Assembly: GCA_030065055.1 (NCBI GenBank)
Contig: JASJDS010000010.1
Location: forward strand, 1-44,331
From: Calothrix sp. MO_192.B10
GTDB lineage: Bacteria; Cyanobacteriota; Cyanobacteriia; Cyanobacteriales; Nostocaceae
Direction: 5' to 3'
Length of the DNA stretch: 44,331 nucleotides
Shown here piece by piece: positions 18,058 to 26,270 of this stretch. Positions within the stretch are counted from its first letter, which is position 1; each line of letters opens with the position of its first letter. Position numbers and translations under genes: made by a program. The notes under the pieces are model-generated. The model made no database searches. It saw nothing but the letters and a program-made list of their open reading frames with translations, and was not told where the DNA came from.

Positions 18058-19500
18058 ATGTGGTCTGAACTTACAAATGCGATCGCTCATTTAGATATTT
18101 CTGCTGATTGGATCGGTATTCGAGCAGTCAAAGAAACTGCATCGAGCCATTATGTCCGGGATGGCTTGCCAGAAAATAATGGCAAAATCTCCTCCGTAGG
18201 GGCAATGGTAGAGGTTTTGGTAAATGGCTGTGTGGGTTATGCAGCTACCAACTCCCTACAACTAGAAAATCTCCAAGCAGCAGCCCAAAAAGCTTATAAA
18301 CAAGCACTCACAGCTAGTAAATGGTGGATACATCCTTTCACCCCTAAAAGCGAACGTCCAAAAGTTATTGGTCAATATATTTCTCCGTTTCTGGAACCTT
18401 TAGATGCTCTCACACCAGGAGAAATAAATGATTTACTAGTGCGGATTTGCCACACCCTCAAAGTGTCAGACAAAATTGTTCACACCACCGCCAGTGCTAC
18501 CACCAGCGAAAAAGAGACGTGGTTTGTCACCAGCAATGGCTCGGAAGTGTATCAAAAATTCATGTCTTTAGGCACCCATTATGCGGCTACTGCCCAAGAT
18601 GGGGGAATTATCCAACAGCGTACCAATAATGGCTGGCAGGCTCATTGTTACCAAGGAGGGTTGGAACTATTTAAACAAGATGACTTGTGGCACCATGTAG
18701 AAGAAATTGGCAGCCAAGCAGTAGAATTGTTAACCGCTGAAGAATGTCCCACCACCCAAACTAATTTGGTACTAGCTCCAGACCAAATGATGTTACAAAT
18801 TCATGAAAGTGTGGGACATCCCCTAGAAATCGATCGCATTCTGGGAGATGAGCGCAACTATGCCGGGGGTAGCTTTGTCAGAAAAGAAGATTTTGGCTCC
18901 TTAGAATATGGTTCTCCCCTGATGAACATTACCTTTGACCCCACCGTACCAGGGGAATTTGCCAGCTACAGTTTTGATGACACCGGAGCATTGGCAACCA
19001 GGGAATTTGTTATTAAAGAAGGTAAACTAATCCGGGGTTTGGGTAGCCTAGAAAGTCAAAAACGAGCTAAAGTACCAGGGGTAGCCTGTGCCCGTGCTTG
19101 CTCCTGGAACCGCCCACCAATCGATCGCATGGCAAACTTAAATTTAGAACCAGGAACAGCCTCCCTCTCAGAAATAATTGGGGATATAGAACATGGAGTT
19201 TACATGGAATCCAACCGTTCTTGGTCAATTGACGATCGCCGTTACAAATTCCAATTTGGTTGTGAGTATGGCAAATTAATTGAAAATGGTCAACTCACCA
19301 AAACCCTCCGCAATCCCAATTATCGCGCCACTACCCCAGAATTTTGGCACAGCCTGAGTAAAATTGGTGACTCTTCCACCTGGCAAATGTACGGTACACC
19401 GTTTTGCGGTAAAGGAGAACCCAATCAAGCAATTTGGGTAGGACATGGTTCTCCTGTATGTCTATTTGCCAATGTTGAAGTTTTTGGCGGTGGGGAGTAA
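18058..19500 (+). CDS. tldD: TldD-type metalloprotease subunit
   Basis: TldD pairs with TldE (PmbA) to form a heterodimeric zinc protease that degrades unfolded peptides; in other bacteria it matures microcins and antitoxins. The 480-residue protein has the HExxxH zinc motif at 249-254 (IHESVGHPLE) and the conserved stretch GYAATNSLQ. The C-terminal GHGSPVCLFANVEVFGGG also fits. It is followed after 70 bases by the tldE homologue on the same strand, so they probably form an operon. A GTTGACA heptamer repeat has entered the gap. Confidence 0.93.
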   Translation: MWSELTNAIAHLDISADWIGIRAVKETASSHYVRDGLPENNGKISSVGAMVEVLVNGCVGYAATNSLQLENLQAAAQKAYKQALTASKWWIHPFTPKSERPKVIGQYISPFLEPLDALTPGEINDLLVRICHTLKVSDKIVHTTASATTSEKETWFVTSNGSEVYQKFMSLGTHYAATAQDGGIIQQRTNNGWQAHCYQGGLELFKQDDLWHHVEEIGSQAVELLTAEECPTTQTNLVLAPDQMMLQIHESVGHPLEIDRILGDERNYAGGSFVRKEDFGSLEYGSPLMNITFDPTVPGEFASYSFDDTGALATREFVIKEGKLIRGLGSLESQKRAKVPGVACARACSWNRPPIDRMANLNLEPGTASLSEIIGDIEHGVYMESNRSWSIDDRRYKFQFGCEYGKLIENGQLTKTLRNPNYRATTPEFWHSLSKIGDSSTWQMYGTPFCGKGEPNQAIWVGHGSPVCLFANVEVFGGGE

Positions 19501-19502
19501 TC

Positions 19503-19536
19503 AGTTGATGGTTGACAGTTGACAGTTGACGGTTGT
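19503..19536. repeat. GTTGACA heptamers between tldD and tldE
   Basis: Three to four GTTGAC(A/G) units in the 70-base intergenic gap. Confidence 0.65.
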
Positions 19537-19570
19537 TAGTTTAGTCTCCTGGTTGTAATTAAAATAATCA

Positions 19571-20917
19571 ATGAAAAACGAGGAAATATCCGCTTTAGAG
19601 GTCAGTTTCAACCAATTAGCTGAAACCTTATTCCAAAAGAAACAAACAGACGAGCATTTCACCCTCAAACTTAAATGCGAGCGCAGTCAGTTTACTCGCT
19701 TTAACCGCGCCCAAGTGAGGCAAACAGGCTGTGTGGCTGATGGTTGGGTGGAACTTAAATTAATGCAAAATCAACGTAGTGCTTATCACTGCTTTCCCTT
19801 TACTGGAGATGGGGAAGTTGATTGGCAACAGGGATATCAAGCATTACAAGAATTACGGCAAGAAGTGCCCTATTTACCAACCGATCCCTATTTAGTCTTA
19901 CCCACAGATAATAATAGCAGCCATGAAGTACATTCAGGGGAATTATTATCTGAAGAATCCTTAGTACCAATGGTATTAGAGTCAGTCAGTGACCTAGATT
20001 TTACCGGCATCTACGCCGGGGGAGCCATGATTAGAGCCTATGCCGATTCTAGCGGTCAAAAACACTGGTTTGCCAGCGATTCCTTTACCTTGGACTATTC
20101 CATATTTAATTCCCAGGGACAAGCTGTTAAAGGTGATTTTGCCGGTAGTGAATGGCACCAAGACAGTTACAATGCCAAAATTGCATCGGCAAAAAGGCAA
20201 CTGGAATTACTATCCCGTCCCGCCAAAAAAATATCACGGGGACAGTATAAAACTTACTTCGCCCCCGCAGCAGTATCCGATCTTTTACTGATGCTTTCTT
20301 GGGGTGGTGTGAGTGAAGCGGATATTCAACAAGGAAATAGTGCCTTAGCAAAACTCTATCGCCAAGAAAAGTCCTTATCCCCAGCATTTAATGTCAAGGA
20401 AAACTTTAAACTGGGGTTAGTACCGCGTTTTAATCAGTTGGGAGAAATCGCAGCTCCAGAATTACCTCTGATTGACAAGGGGATTTTGGTCAATACCCTA
20501 GTAAATTCACGGACTGCCAAGGAGTATAGTAAAGCAGCCAATGGTGCTAATGGTTCTGAGTCCTTACGTAGTCCCGAAATTAGCCCGGGAAGCTTATCTA
20601 CAGAGCAAATCTTGCCTAATTTAGACACTGGCTTATATGTATCAAATTTACACTACCTTAATTGGAGCGATCGGCATACAGGTAGAATTACGGGTATGAC
20701 TCGCTACGCTTGTTTTTGGGTGGAAGGAGGAGAAATAGTTGCTCCCATTGAAAATCTGCGGTTTGACGAAAGTCTCTATCGTTTCTGGGGGGAAAATTTG
20801 GTAGATTTAACTGATTTCCAAGAATTTATTCCTGAAGTTGATACCTATGAAAGTCGTGAACCTGGGGGTAGTCTAGTACCTGGGATGTTAGTCGAGGACT
20901 TTACCTATACCCTTTAG
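19571..20917 (+). CDS. tldE: TldE/PmbA-type partner subunit
   Basis: This 448-residue protein is the inactive partner of TldD: it has the shared fold (GIYAGGAMIRAYADSSGQKH, LVNSRTAKEYS, GLYVSNLHYLNWSDRHTGRI) but no HExxxH motif. C-terminal features typical of the family include TGMTRYACFWVEGGEIVAPI and the GSLVPGMLVEDFTY end. The length is normal. The adjacent tldD-tldE arrangement suggests co-expression; substrates in cyanobacteria are unknown. Confidence 0.9.
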   Translation: MKNEEISALEVSFNQLAETLFQKKQTDEHFTLKLKCERSQFTRFNRAQVRQTGCVADGWVELKLMQNQRSAYHCFPFTGDGEVDWQQGYQALQELRQEVPYLPTDPYLVLPTDNNSSHEVHSGELLSEESLVPMVLESVSDLDFTGIYAGGAMIRAYADSSGQKHWFASDSFTLDYSIFNSQGQAVKGDFAGSEWHQDSYNAKIASAKRQLELLSRPAKKISRGQYKTYFAPAAVSDLLLMLSWGGVSEADIQQGNSALAKLYRQEKSLSPAFNVKENFKLGLVPRFNQLGEIAAPELPLIDKGILVNTLVNSRTAKEYSKAANGANGSESLRSPEISPGSLSTEQILPNLDTGLYVSNLHYLNWSDRHTGRITGMTRYACFWVEGGEIVAPIENLRFDESLYRFWGENLVDLTDFQEFIPEVDTYESREPGGSLVPGMLVEDFTYTL

Positions 20918-21572
20918 TTTTTTGACGTAATTAAAGAGTGTCACTTAACTTTATGTGTACCAAGCTAGGGCGTGTTTTCAAACCCCTAAAACCCGCACTT
21001 CGTGCCGCTTTGCTAACAGGCTAAAGCTTAGGGCTACACAATTAAAGCCTGCCGGGAGCAGGCTCAAAACATTGATTTCCCGTAGTCCGGCGGACTTGGT
21101 ACCTGTAGCCGCATCCTTCTAGGATACCGTTGGCGAATAGAGGTTCAGACCCTTGATTTGTCCATAAGTTGGTTTGTACTGATAACTTGCACTCCTATCC
21201 ATACCGCCTCAGAATTTATTCTGAGGCTAATAAACAAAGTCTGATAAATCAGACTGGGTAAGCCATGAGAGTGCGTTTTAACTCTTAACTTGCACCATTC
21301 AAGGGCAAGAGCCAGAGGCTCTATATTCTAGTTACCAGGCTCAGCCTGGTAACGAGGTTTTGGAGGCTCCGCCTCCTGTTATCGGAGTTGGTGCAAGTTA
21401 TTACTTTCAACGCACTTGGTTTACTCGCTGTGGAAATTTATTTCCAGGTGGTTTATTTATTGGGCTAAATGATATGAGTGCGGCTCTACATCTGGTGGTG
21501 AAACACCTGAATCGTCAACGGTATCCTTTTAGGGTGACGGCGAGTTTGAAAACAGTCCCTTAGCCCGAAAAA
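20918..21572. other. 650-bp spacer filled with hairpins
   Basis: Contains perfect short palindromes: CCTCAGAAT/ATTCTGAGG (about 21206-21225), AGTCTGAT/ATCAGACT (about 21238-21255), TTACCAGG/CCTGGTAA (about 21331-21352) and GGAGGC/GCCTCC (about 21362-21376). A 12-base inverted repeat encloses 21286-21400. A frame at 21360-21563 overlaps these repeats and is not credible as a gene. Confidence 0.6.
21286..21400. mobile_element. CTTGCACC-type inverted-repeat element, copy 1
   Basis: Arms TAACTTGCACCA (21286-21297) and TGGTGCAAGTTA (21389-21400) enclose 115 bp of nested hairpins. A related pair, ATCTTGCACC/GGTGCAAGAT, encloses 26098-26198, and a single arm GGTGCAAGATGT lies at 14157-14168. It looks like a non-autonomous repeat family. 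Confidence 0.6.
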
Positions 21573-21580
21573 TTGCCAAC

Positions 21581-21609
21581 TTGGCAACTATATTCACAAG
21601 TGGTAGAAT
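21581..21609 (+). promoter_or_regulatory. Sigma70-like promoter of the second tnpB, overlapped by a palindrome
   Basis: TTGGCA (21581-21586), a 17-base spacer and TAGAAT (21604-21609) form a near-ideal promoter. A palindrome, TTGCCAACTTGGCAA (21573-21587), covers the -35 box. An inverted repeat, TTCACAAG (21593-21600) with CTTGTGAA (21619-21626), spans the -10 and probable start site. This repeat may be a left-end hairpin of the element. Confidence 0.6.
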
Positions 21610-21634
21610 GTTTATGTTCTTGTGAAAGTAAAAA

Positions 21635-22942
21635 ATGAAGCAAGTTATCACGGCTAAACTAAGGCTAGATTTGACTCCAGAGCAAAAAGACTCTGTCAGG
21701 CAAGTAACCTTAGCTTACCGAGATGCTTTAAACTACACTTCACAAGTTGCTTTTAACGACAACAAACTTAGTCAAGCAGCTAAACTACAAAAATTAGTTT
21801 ATCGTGACATTAGAAGCGCGTTTAAGCTTCCTGCACAGATGGCTTGTAATGTACCAAGACAAGTGGCTGCTACTTACAAAACCCAATGGACTAAATTTAA
21901 GCAAAACCAGCAAGCAAGGAAACAAGGTCGCACAAAAAAAAGATATAAGGGCTTAGATAAGCCTCAGAAGTTTGTATCTAGAACTTGTACTCTTAATTAT
22001 CAGCGTGATTACTCTTTTAAAACTGAACAAAGAGTAAGCTTTGTGACTTTATCAGGACGGATAGTAGTTGGTTATTCTGGCTATAATCGACATTTGCAAC
22101 TAATTAACAACGGTGCAAAAATAGGCGCAGCCAAGATTAGCTACAACCGCTCCAATAAAACTTATTACTTACTGGTTAGCTTAGAAATAGAATTGCCTCA
22201 AATAGCCCCAGAAACTGTTACTAAAGTCTATGGAGTAGATGTAGGACAAAGATATTTAGCTGTCAACGCAGGAATTGATAGCAGTAGCCAGTTCTTTTCT
22301 GGTAAAGAGATTAGGCATAAAGCTAATCGCTACTATAAAGCCAGAAAGTCATTACAGCGAAAAGGCACTCGGTCAGCTAAACGCAGATTAGTTGCTTTAT
22401 CTGGTAGAGAAAGACGGTTTATCGCTGATATTAACCACCAAATTAGCAAGAAGATAACGCAACCTAACAGTTTAATTGGACTGGAAAACTTAACTCATAT
22501 TAGAGAGAGAACTAAGAGTAAATCAGGGAATAAAGCAAGTAAAAAGCAAAAGAAAGCCAATAGAAATAAAGCTAAATGGTCTTTTGCAGAATTACATTCT
22601 TTGATTGATTACAAAGCAGTTATAAATAGCTCTTTAGCGGTAAAAGTACCAGCCCATTACACCAGTCAATGTTGTCCCAAATGTGGTTATGTTTCCAAAG
22701 AAAATCGACCTAATAAAGGGCTAACATTTCACTGCAAATGTTGTGGGTATAAGCTTCATGCTGATTTAGTGGGAGCAAGAAATATTGCGCTCAGAACGCT
22801 ACTTATTCGGCAAGACTGGATGAGTACGGGGAGCTTGTCAGCATCCCCTAATGTATCGGACTCTGAAGCCAAAGCTAAGAATCTGCAAAGATTTTTGGAA
22901 TTGAGGTGGAGTCCAGACACAAGCTCCGATCGAGCGCGATAG
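21635..22942 (+). CDS. tnpB: RNA-guided nuclease TnpB, second orphan element
   Basis: This 435-residue TnpB is from a different subgroup than the copy at 3196-4287. RuvC residues are Asp202 (VYGVDVGQRYL), Glu284 (IGLENLTHIRER) and Asp377 (HADLVGARNIA). Zinc-ribbon cysteines are at 347/350 and 367/370. All look intact. The last 40 or so residues (after QDWMSTG) are atypical protein and overlap a GC-rich structured RNA region, as expected where the omega-RNA scaffold overlaps the 3' coding end. No tnpA is nearby. Its right end lies about 20 bases before the start of the AAA-like/GUN4 gene. Confidence 0.93.
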   Translation: MKQVITAKLRLDLTPEQKDSVRQVTLAYRDALNYTSQVAFNDNKLSQAAKLQKLVYRDIRSAFKLPAQMACNVPRQVAATYKTQWTKFKQNQQARKQGRTKKRYKGLDKPQKFVSRTCTLNYQRDYSFKTEQRVSFVTLSGRIVVGYSGYNRHLQLINNGAKIGAAKISYNRSNKTYYLLVSLEIELPQIAPETVTKVYGVDVGQRYLAVNAGIDSSSQFFSGKEIRHKANRYYKARKSLQRKGTRSAKRRLVALSGRERRFIADINHQISKKITQPNSLIGLENLTHIRERTKSKSGNKASKKQKKANRNKAKWSFAELHSLIDYKAVINSSLAVKVPAHYTSQCCPKCGYVSKENRPNKGLTFHCKCCGYKLHADLVGARNIALRTLLIRQDWMSTGSLSASPNVSDSEAKAKNLQRFLELRWSPDTSSDRAR

Positions 22943-22962
22943 CGGGTCGGAGTAGTTGACGC
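22810..22962 (+). ncRNA. Candidate omega-RNA/right end of the second tnpB element
   Basis: The segment overlapping the tnpB 3' end has paired GGGGAGCTTG-like and GCTCCGATC/GGTCGGAG arms and finishes in AGTAGTTGAC at about 22962. The other tnpB element here also ends in GTTGAC. The following bases would be the guide in an IS200/IS605-type transcript. Boundaries are inferred. Confidence 0.45.
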
Positions 22963-22978
22963 AAGTTAACATAAGATC

Positions 22979-25582
22979 ATGAATATCCCTGTTCCTGAGG
23001 ATTATCAATATCAATTTGGTGGTAGTCTTCCGGCTAATGCACCAACCTATGTTACACGCAAAGCTGATGCAGATTTGTATCAGGCTGTGAAGGCTGGAGA
23101 GTTTTGTTTTGTTCTTAACTCTCGACAAATGGGAAAATCCAGCTTGCGTGTGCGTACAATGCAGAGGCTACAGGCTGAAGAAATTGCTTGTGTATCTATT
23201 GATTTGACAGGAATTGGCACATCAGGGCTGAGTGCTGAACAGTGGTATGCTGGAATTATTGATACTATTGCTAGTAGTTTAAATTTAGATGAGCAGTTTG
23301 ATTTAGATGAGCTTTGGTCAGAAAATGAGCGATTTTCTAATGTGCATATTTTTGGAAAATTTATTGATAAATTACTACAATTAATCTCCACGCAAACTGT
23401 TATTTTTATTGATGAAATTGATAGTATTCTCAGTTTAGATTTTCCCGTTGATGATTTCTTTGCCCTAATTCGGGCTTTCTTTAATCAAAGAGTTGATAAT
23501 CCCGAATATCAACGGATTACTTTTGTGCTTTTGGGTGTGGCTACCCCTTCTGATTTAATTAAAGATAAAAAGCGCACACCTTTTAATATTGGGCAAGGAA
23601 TTGAATTAACCGGATTTGAATTTGGCGAAGCTTTACCTTTAGCCAAGGGATTTTCTGACCAAAGTAATAATCCGGAAGCGGTACTAAAAGCGATTTTAGA
23701 CTGGACGGGAGGACAGCCTTTTTTGACTCAGAAAATCTGTCAATTTGTCCGTGAAACTAAAACTGTAATTCCCGATGGTGAAGAAGCTGATTTTGTCGAG
23801 AATTTAGTCAGAAGTCGGGTGATTGAGAATTGGGAATATCAGGATGAACCGGAACATTTTAGAACAATTCGGGACAGGATTTTAAAAAGAGATGAGCAAA
23901 AGGCAGGATATTTATTAGATTTATATCAACAAGTGTGGCACTCAGGAGGAATTGATACTGATAATAGTATTGAACAGAGTGATTTACAGTTGGCGGGAAT
24001 TGTTGTTAAAAAAGATAGTAAGTTAAAGGTTTATAATTTAATTTATCAAACCATTTTTGACAATATTTGGATTGAGAAAACTTTAGCCAGTTTGCGCCCT
24101 TATGCCGAGAATTTTCGTCGGTGGGTATTAGCAGAAAAACAGGATGATTCTTGGTTATTGCGGGGGAATGCTTTAGTAGAAGCAGAAACTTGGGCAAAGG
24201 ATAAAAGTTTAGGTTTTCAAGATTTAGAGTTTTTAGCTGCTAGTCGTAAAAAAGAGCGAGAAGAGGAATTAGCAGAGACAGAAAGGCGGGCAGAGTTAGA
24301 AAGGGAAAGGAAAGAAAGGGAAGCTGCGGAAAAGGCTAGATTAATTGAAGCGGAAGCTAAACAAGAAGCTGAAAGGCAATTAGCAACTGCTAGGAAAAGA
24401 ATGACTGTGGGAACAGTAGTTTTATTTATTAGTTTAGGTTTTGCTGTGGTTTTTGGAATAACTGCATTTCTGGCGAAAAAAAATCTTACTAATATGGAAA
24501 AAAATGTTGCTAAAGTCAAAGAATTATCAGAGGTAGCTTCTCATCTTCAACAAACAAACCAAATCAATAAAGCCAATCAATCTTTAAATATTGCAGGTTT
24601 GGTTTTGCAAGAAAAGATTAAAAACCAAGAATTAAAAGAGGCTTTATTAGATAGCTCTCTGGTTTTAGGATATGAATCTTTAACTGACAAAGAAAACAAG
24701 AAACAGATAAAAAATCAAGCAGAAAAATATAAAAAAGCTAAAGAAAACCTTAATAACAGTTTGAAAAAGTTAAACTTATCAGGATTAGAGAATCAACTTG
24801 ACAATAATAATCATAGCCGTTTAGCTACTTTAGCTTATATTTATTATGTCAAAGGAAAATTAGAAGAAAACTCAGACAAAGCTAAGGCTTTAAGTGATTA
24901 TAATAAGGCATTTGATAAATATAAACGTCTAGAATCTCAGTTTAAATCCCCTCTGGAATTATTTAATTTAGACCTAAATATTCTTTACAATGGTAATGCT
25001 GATATTGTTGCTGCCCTTTATCGTCAACTTAAAGATTTAGATGGCTCAAATTCAATTTATGCTCAGTCTTTAAAGGGACATTTATTGAATGAATTAGACT
25101 ATTTAATGCAGGAAGGAAGATGGAGAGAAGCAGATAGGAAAAATTGGGATTTTATTCTCTTTTCAGCCGGAAGCGAAAAAGAAGGCTTGTTAAGATTAGA
25201 TAATGTCAAAAACTTTAATTGTAAGGATTTGAAAGAAGTCGATAGGCTTTGGGTGAAGAATTCTAAAGTGAACTCAATAGTGTATTTTGGTTACAGTGTC
25301 CAGAAAAAAATATATCTGAGTACAGGTAATTCTTTAGATTTTGACTGGGAGAAGAGAGAATGGAGAAACTGGAACGAAAACGGGTATAAAAATTTTGTAG
25401 AAAGCGTGGGTTGGAAAAAAAAGAAAGGGGAATGGGAATGGATTAGATATTCGGAATTACCCATGAACCTAGATAAGAGTAGGGGAGAATTAGCATCAGT
25501 GGGGATGCTGCCTAACGATCGTTTTGTAGAATTCGCACCGGGTTGGATCTCTTCTCTTCTTGCAGAGACCTGTAGATTGTAG
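22979..25582 (+). CDS. AAA-like ATPase - transmembrane - GUN4-domain fusion protein
   Basis: This 867-residue protein combines modules not usually seen together. Residues 1-370: AAA-like (AAA_35-type) ATPase with P-loop-like NSRQMGKSS at 47-55 and Walker B VIFIDEID at 141-148. Residues 423-474: highly charged coiled-coil linker. Residues 476-499: one transmembrane helix. About 505-700: helical, TPR-like region. About 702-845: GUN4-like domain ([38 protein letters not shown]). GUN4 binds porphyrins and regulates magnesium chelatase. Here it may be a tetrapyrrole or membrane sensor driving the ATPase. This is inference. A TnpB element ends just upstream and a CHAT/AAA gene follows. Confidence 0.8.
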   Translation: MNIPVPEDYQYQFGGSLPANAPTYVTRKADADLYQAVKAGEFCFVLNSRQMGKSSLRVRTMQRLQAEEIACVSIDLTGIGTSGLSAEQWYAGIIDTIASSLNLDEQFDLDELWSENERFSNVHIFGKFIDKLLQLISTQTVIFIDEIDSILSLDFPVDDFFALIRAFFNQRVDNPEYQRITFVLLGVATPSDLIKDKKRTPFNIGQGIELTGFEFGEALPLAKGFSDQSNNPEAVLKAILDWTGGQPFLTQKICQFVRETKTVIPDGEEADFVENLVRSRVIENWEYQDEPEHFRTIRDRILKRDEQKAGYLLDLYQQVWHSGGIDTDNSIEQSDLQLAGIVVKKDSKLKVYNLIYQTIFDNIWIEKTLASLRPYAENFRRWVLAEKQDDSWLLRGNALVEAETWAKDKSLGFQDLEFLAASRKKEREEELAETERRAELERERKEREAAEKARLIEAEAKQEAERQLATARKRMTVGTVVLFISLGFAVVFGITAFLAKKNLTNMEKNVAKVKELSEVASHLQQTNQINKANQSLNIAGLVLQEKIKNQELKEALLDSSLVLGYESLTDKENKKQIKNQAEKYKKAKENLNNSLKKLNLSGLENQLDNNNHSRLATLAYIYYVKGKLEENSDKAKALSDYNKAFDKYKRLESQFKSPLELFNLDLNILYNGNADIVAALYRQLKDLDGSNSIYAQSLKGHLLNELDYLMQEGRWREADRKNWDFILFSAGSEKEGLLRLDNVKNFNCKDLKEVDRLWVKNSKVNSIVYFGYSVQKKIYLSTGNSLDFDWEKREWRNWNENGYKNFVESVGWKKKKGEWEWIRYSELPMNLDKSRGELASVGMLPNDRFVEFAPGWISSLLAETCRL

Positions 25583-25639
25583 CAGATAATGCTTTCAAAG
25601 TATTGTAAAGATTTTTAAATAGGACATTTTCCATTAGGG

Positions 25640-25750
25640 AGGCTCTGCCTCCAGACTTAACAGGAGGCTCCCGCCTCCTCAAAATTAATTACAAGGTAGA
25701 ACCTTGTAATGAGAATCTGGAAAGGTGGATTTAACAAGGTTTTTCCCTTA
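25640..25750. repeat. 111-bp direct repeat, copy 1
   Basis: Begins AGGCTCTGCCTCC, contains AGGAGGC/GCCTCCT and ATTACAAGGT/ACCTTGTAAT hairpins, and ends TTTTTCCCTTA. Copy 2 at 25932-26042 is the same length with about two differences. Confidence 0.85.
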
Positions 25751-25779
25751 GGGACTTCCAAGAAATAACTTATCCCATA

Positions 25780-25891
25780 TTGTAGGGGCGGGGTAACCCC
25801 GCCCCTACGAATCATACGAACAAATTATCCGGTAGGGGCACGGCATCCAAAATCTCTTGGGTTATAGAATAATCTTACTCACGCCGTGCCC
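25780..25891. repeat. GC-rich palindrome and a GGGGCACGGC-type element
   Basis: A near-perfect palindrome of GTAGGGGCGGGG with CCCCGCCCCTAC (about 25780-25806) is followed by a member of the GTAGGGGCACGGCATCC ... GCCGTGCCC family (about 25832-25891). Confidence 0.7.
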
Positions 25892-25931
25892 TTTGTGGGA
25901 TGTCCTGTTGGGGTAGCCTTCGCTCGTTTCT

Positions 25932-26042
25932 AGGCTCTGCCTCCAGACTTAACAGGAGGCTCCCGCCTCCTCAAAATTCATTACAAGGTAGAACCTTGTA
26001 ATGAGAATCTGGAAAGATGGATTTAACAAGGTTTTTCCCTTA
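25932..26042. repeat. 111-bp direct repeat, copy 2
   Basis: Near-identical to 25640-25750 and 292 bases downstream of it. Followed by a GTGTCCAGATTCCCGG hairpin (about 26056-26094) whose relative is at 42568-42607. Confidence 0.85.
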
Positions 26043-26097
26043 ACGAAAATTCGCGGTGTCCAGATTCCCGGCTTCTTTAAGAAGTCGGGAATCACAT

Positions 26098-26198
26098 ATC
26101 TTGCACCTTCTCAATAAGGGTAAGGTGGGCAATGCCCACCCTACGCTAAATCAAGGGTTACAGATTCTAATTTTCTCAATAATCTTGTGGTGCAAGAT
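26098..26198. mobile_element. CTTGCACC-type inverted-repeat element, copy 2
   Basis: ATCTTGCACC (26098-26107) and GGTGCAAGAT (26189-26198) enclose a smaller palindrome, GGTGGGCAATGCCCACC. It ends about 70 bases before the CHAT gene. Confidence 0.6.
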
Positions 26199-26270
26199 GT
26201 GAATAATCTAACTTTTTAGAAATGATTTAAGATTGCTATAAAATACCAATCATTAATTCCCTAAGAGTCT

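Noticed and set aside
21360-21563. Small protein upstream of the second tnpB
   Set aside because: Its first part translates GGAGGC palindromes and an inverted-repeat arm; no ribosome binding site or recognisable motif.
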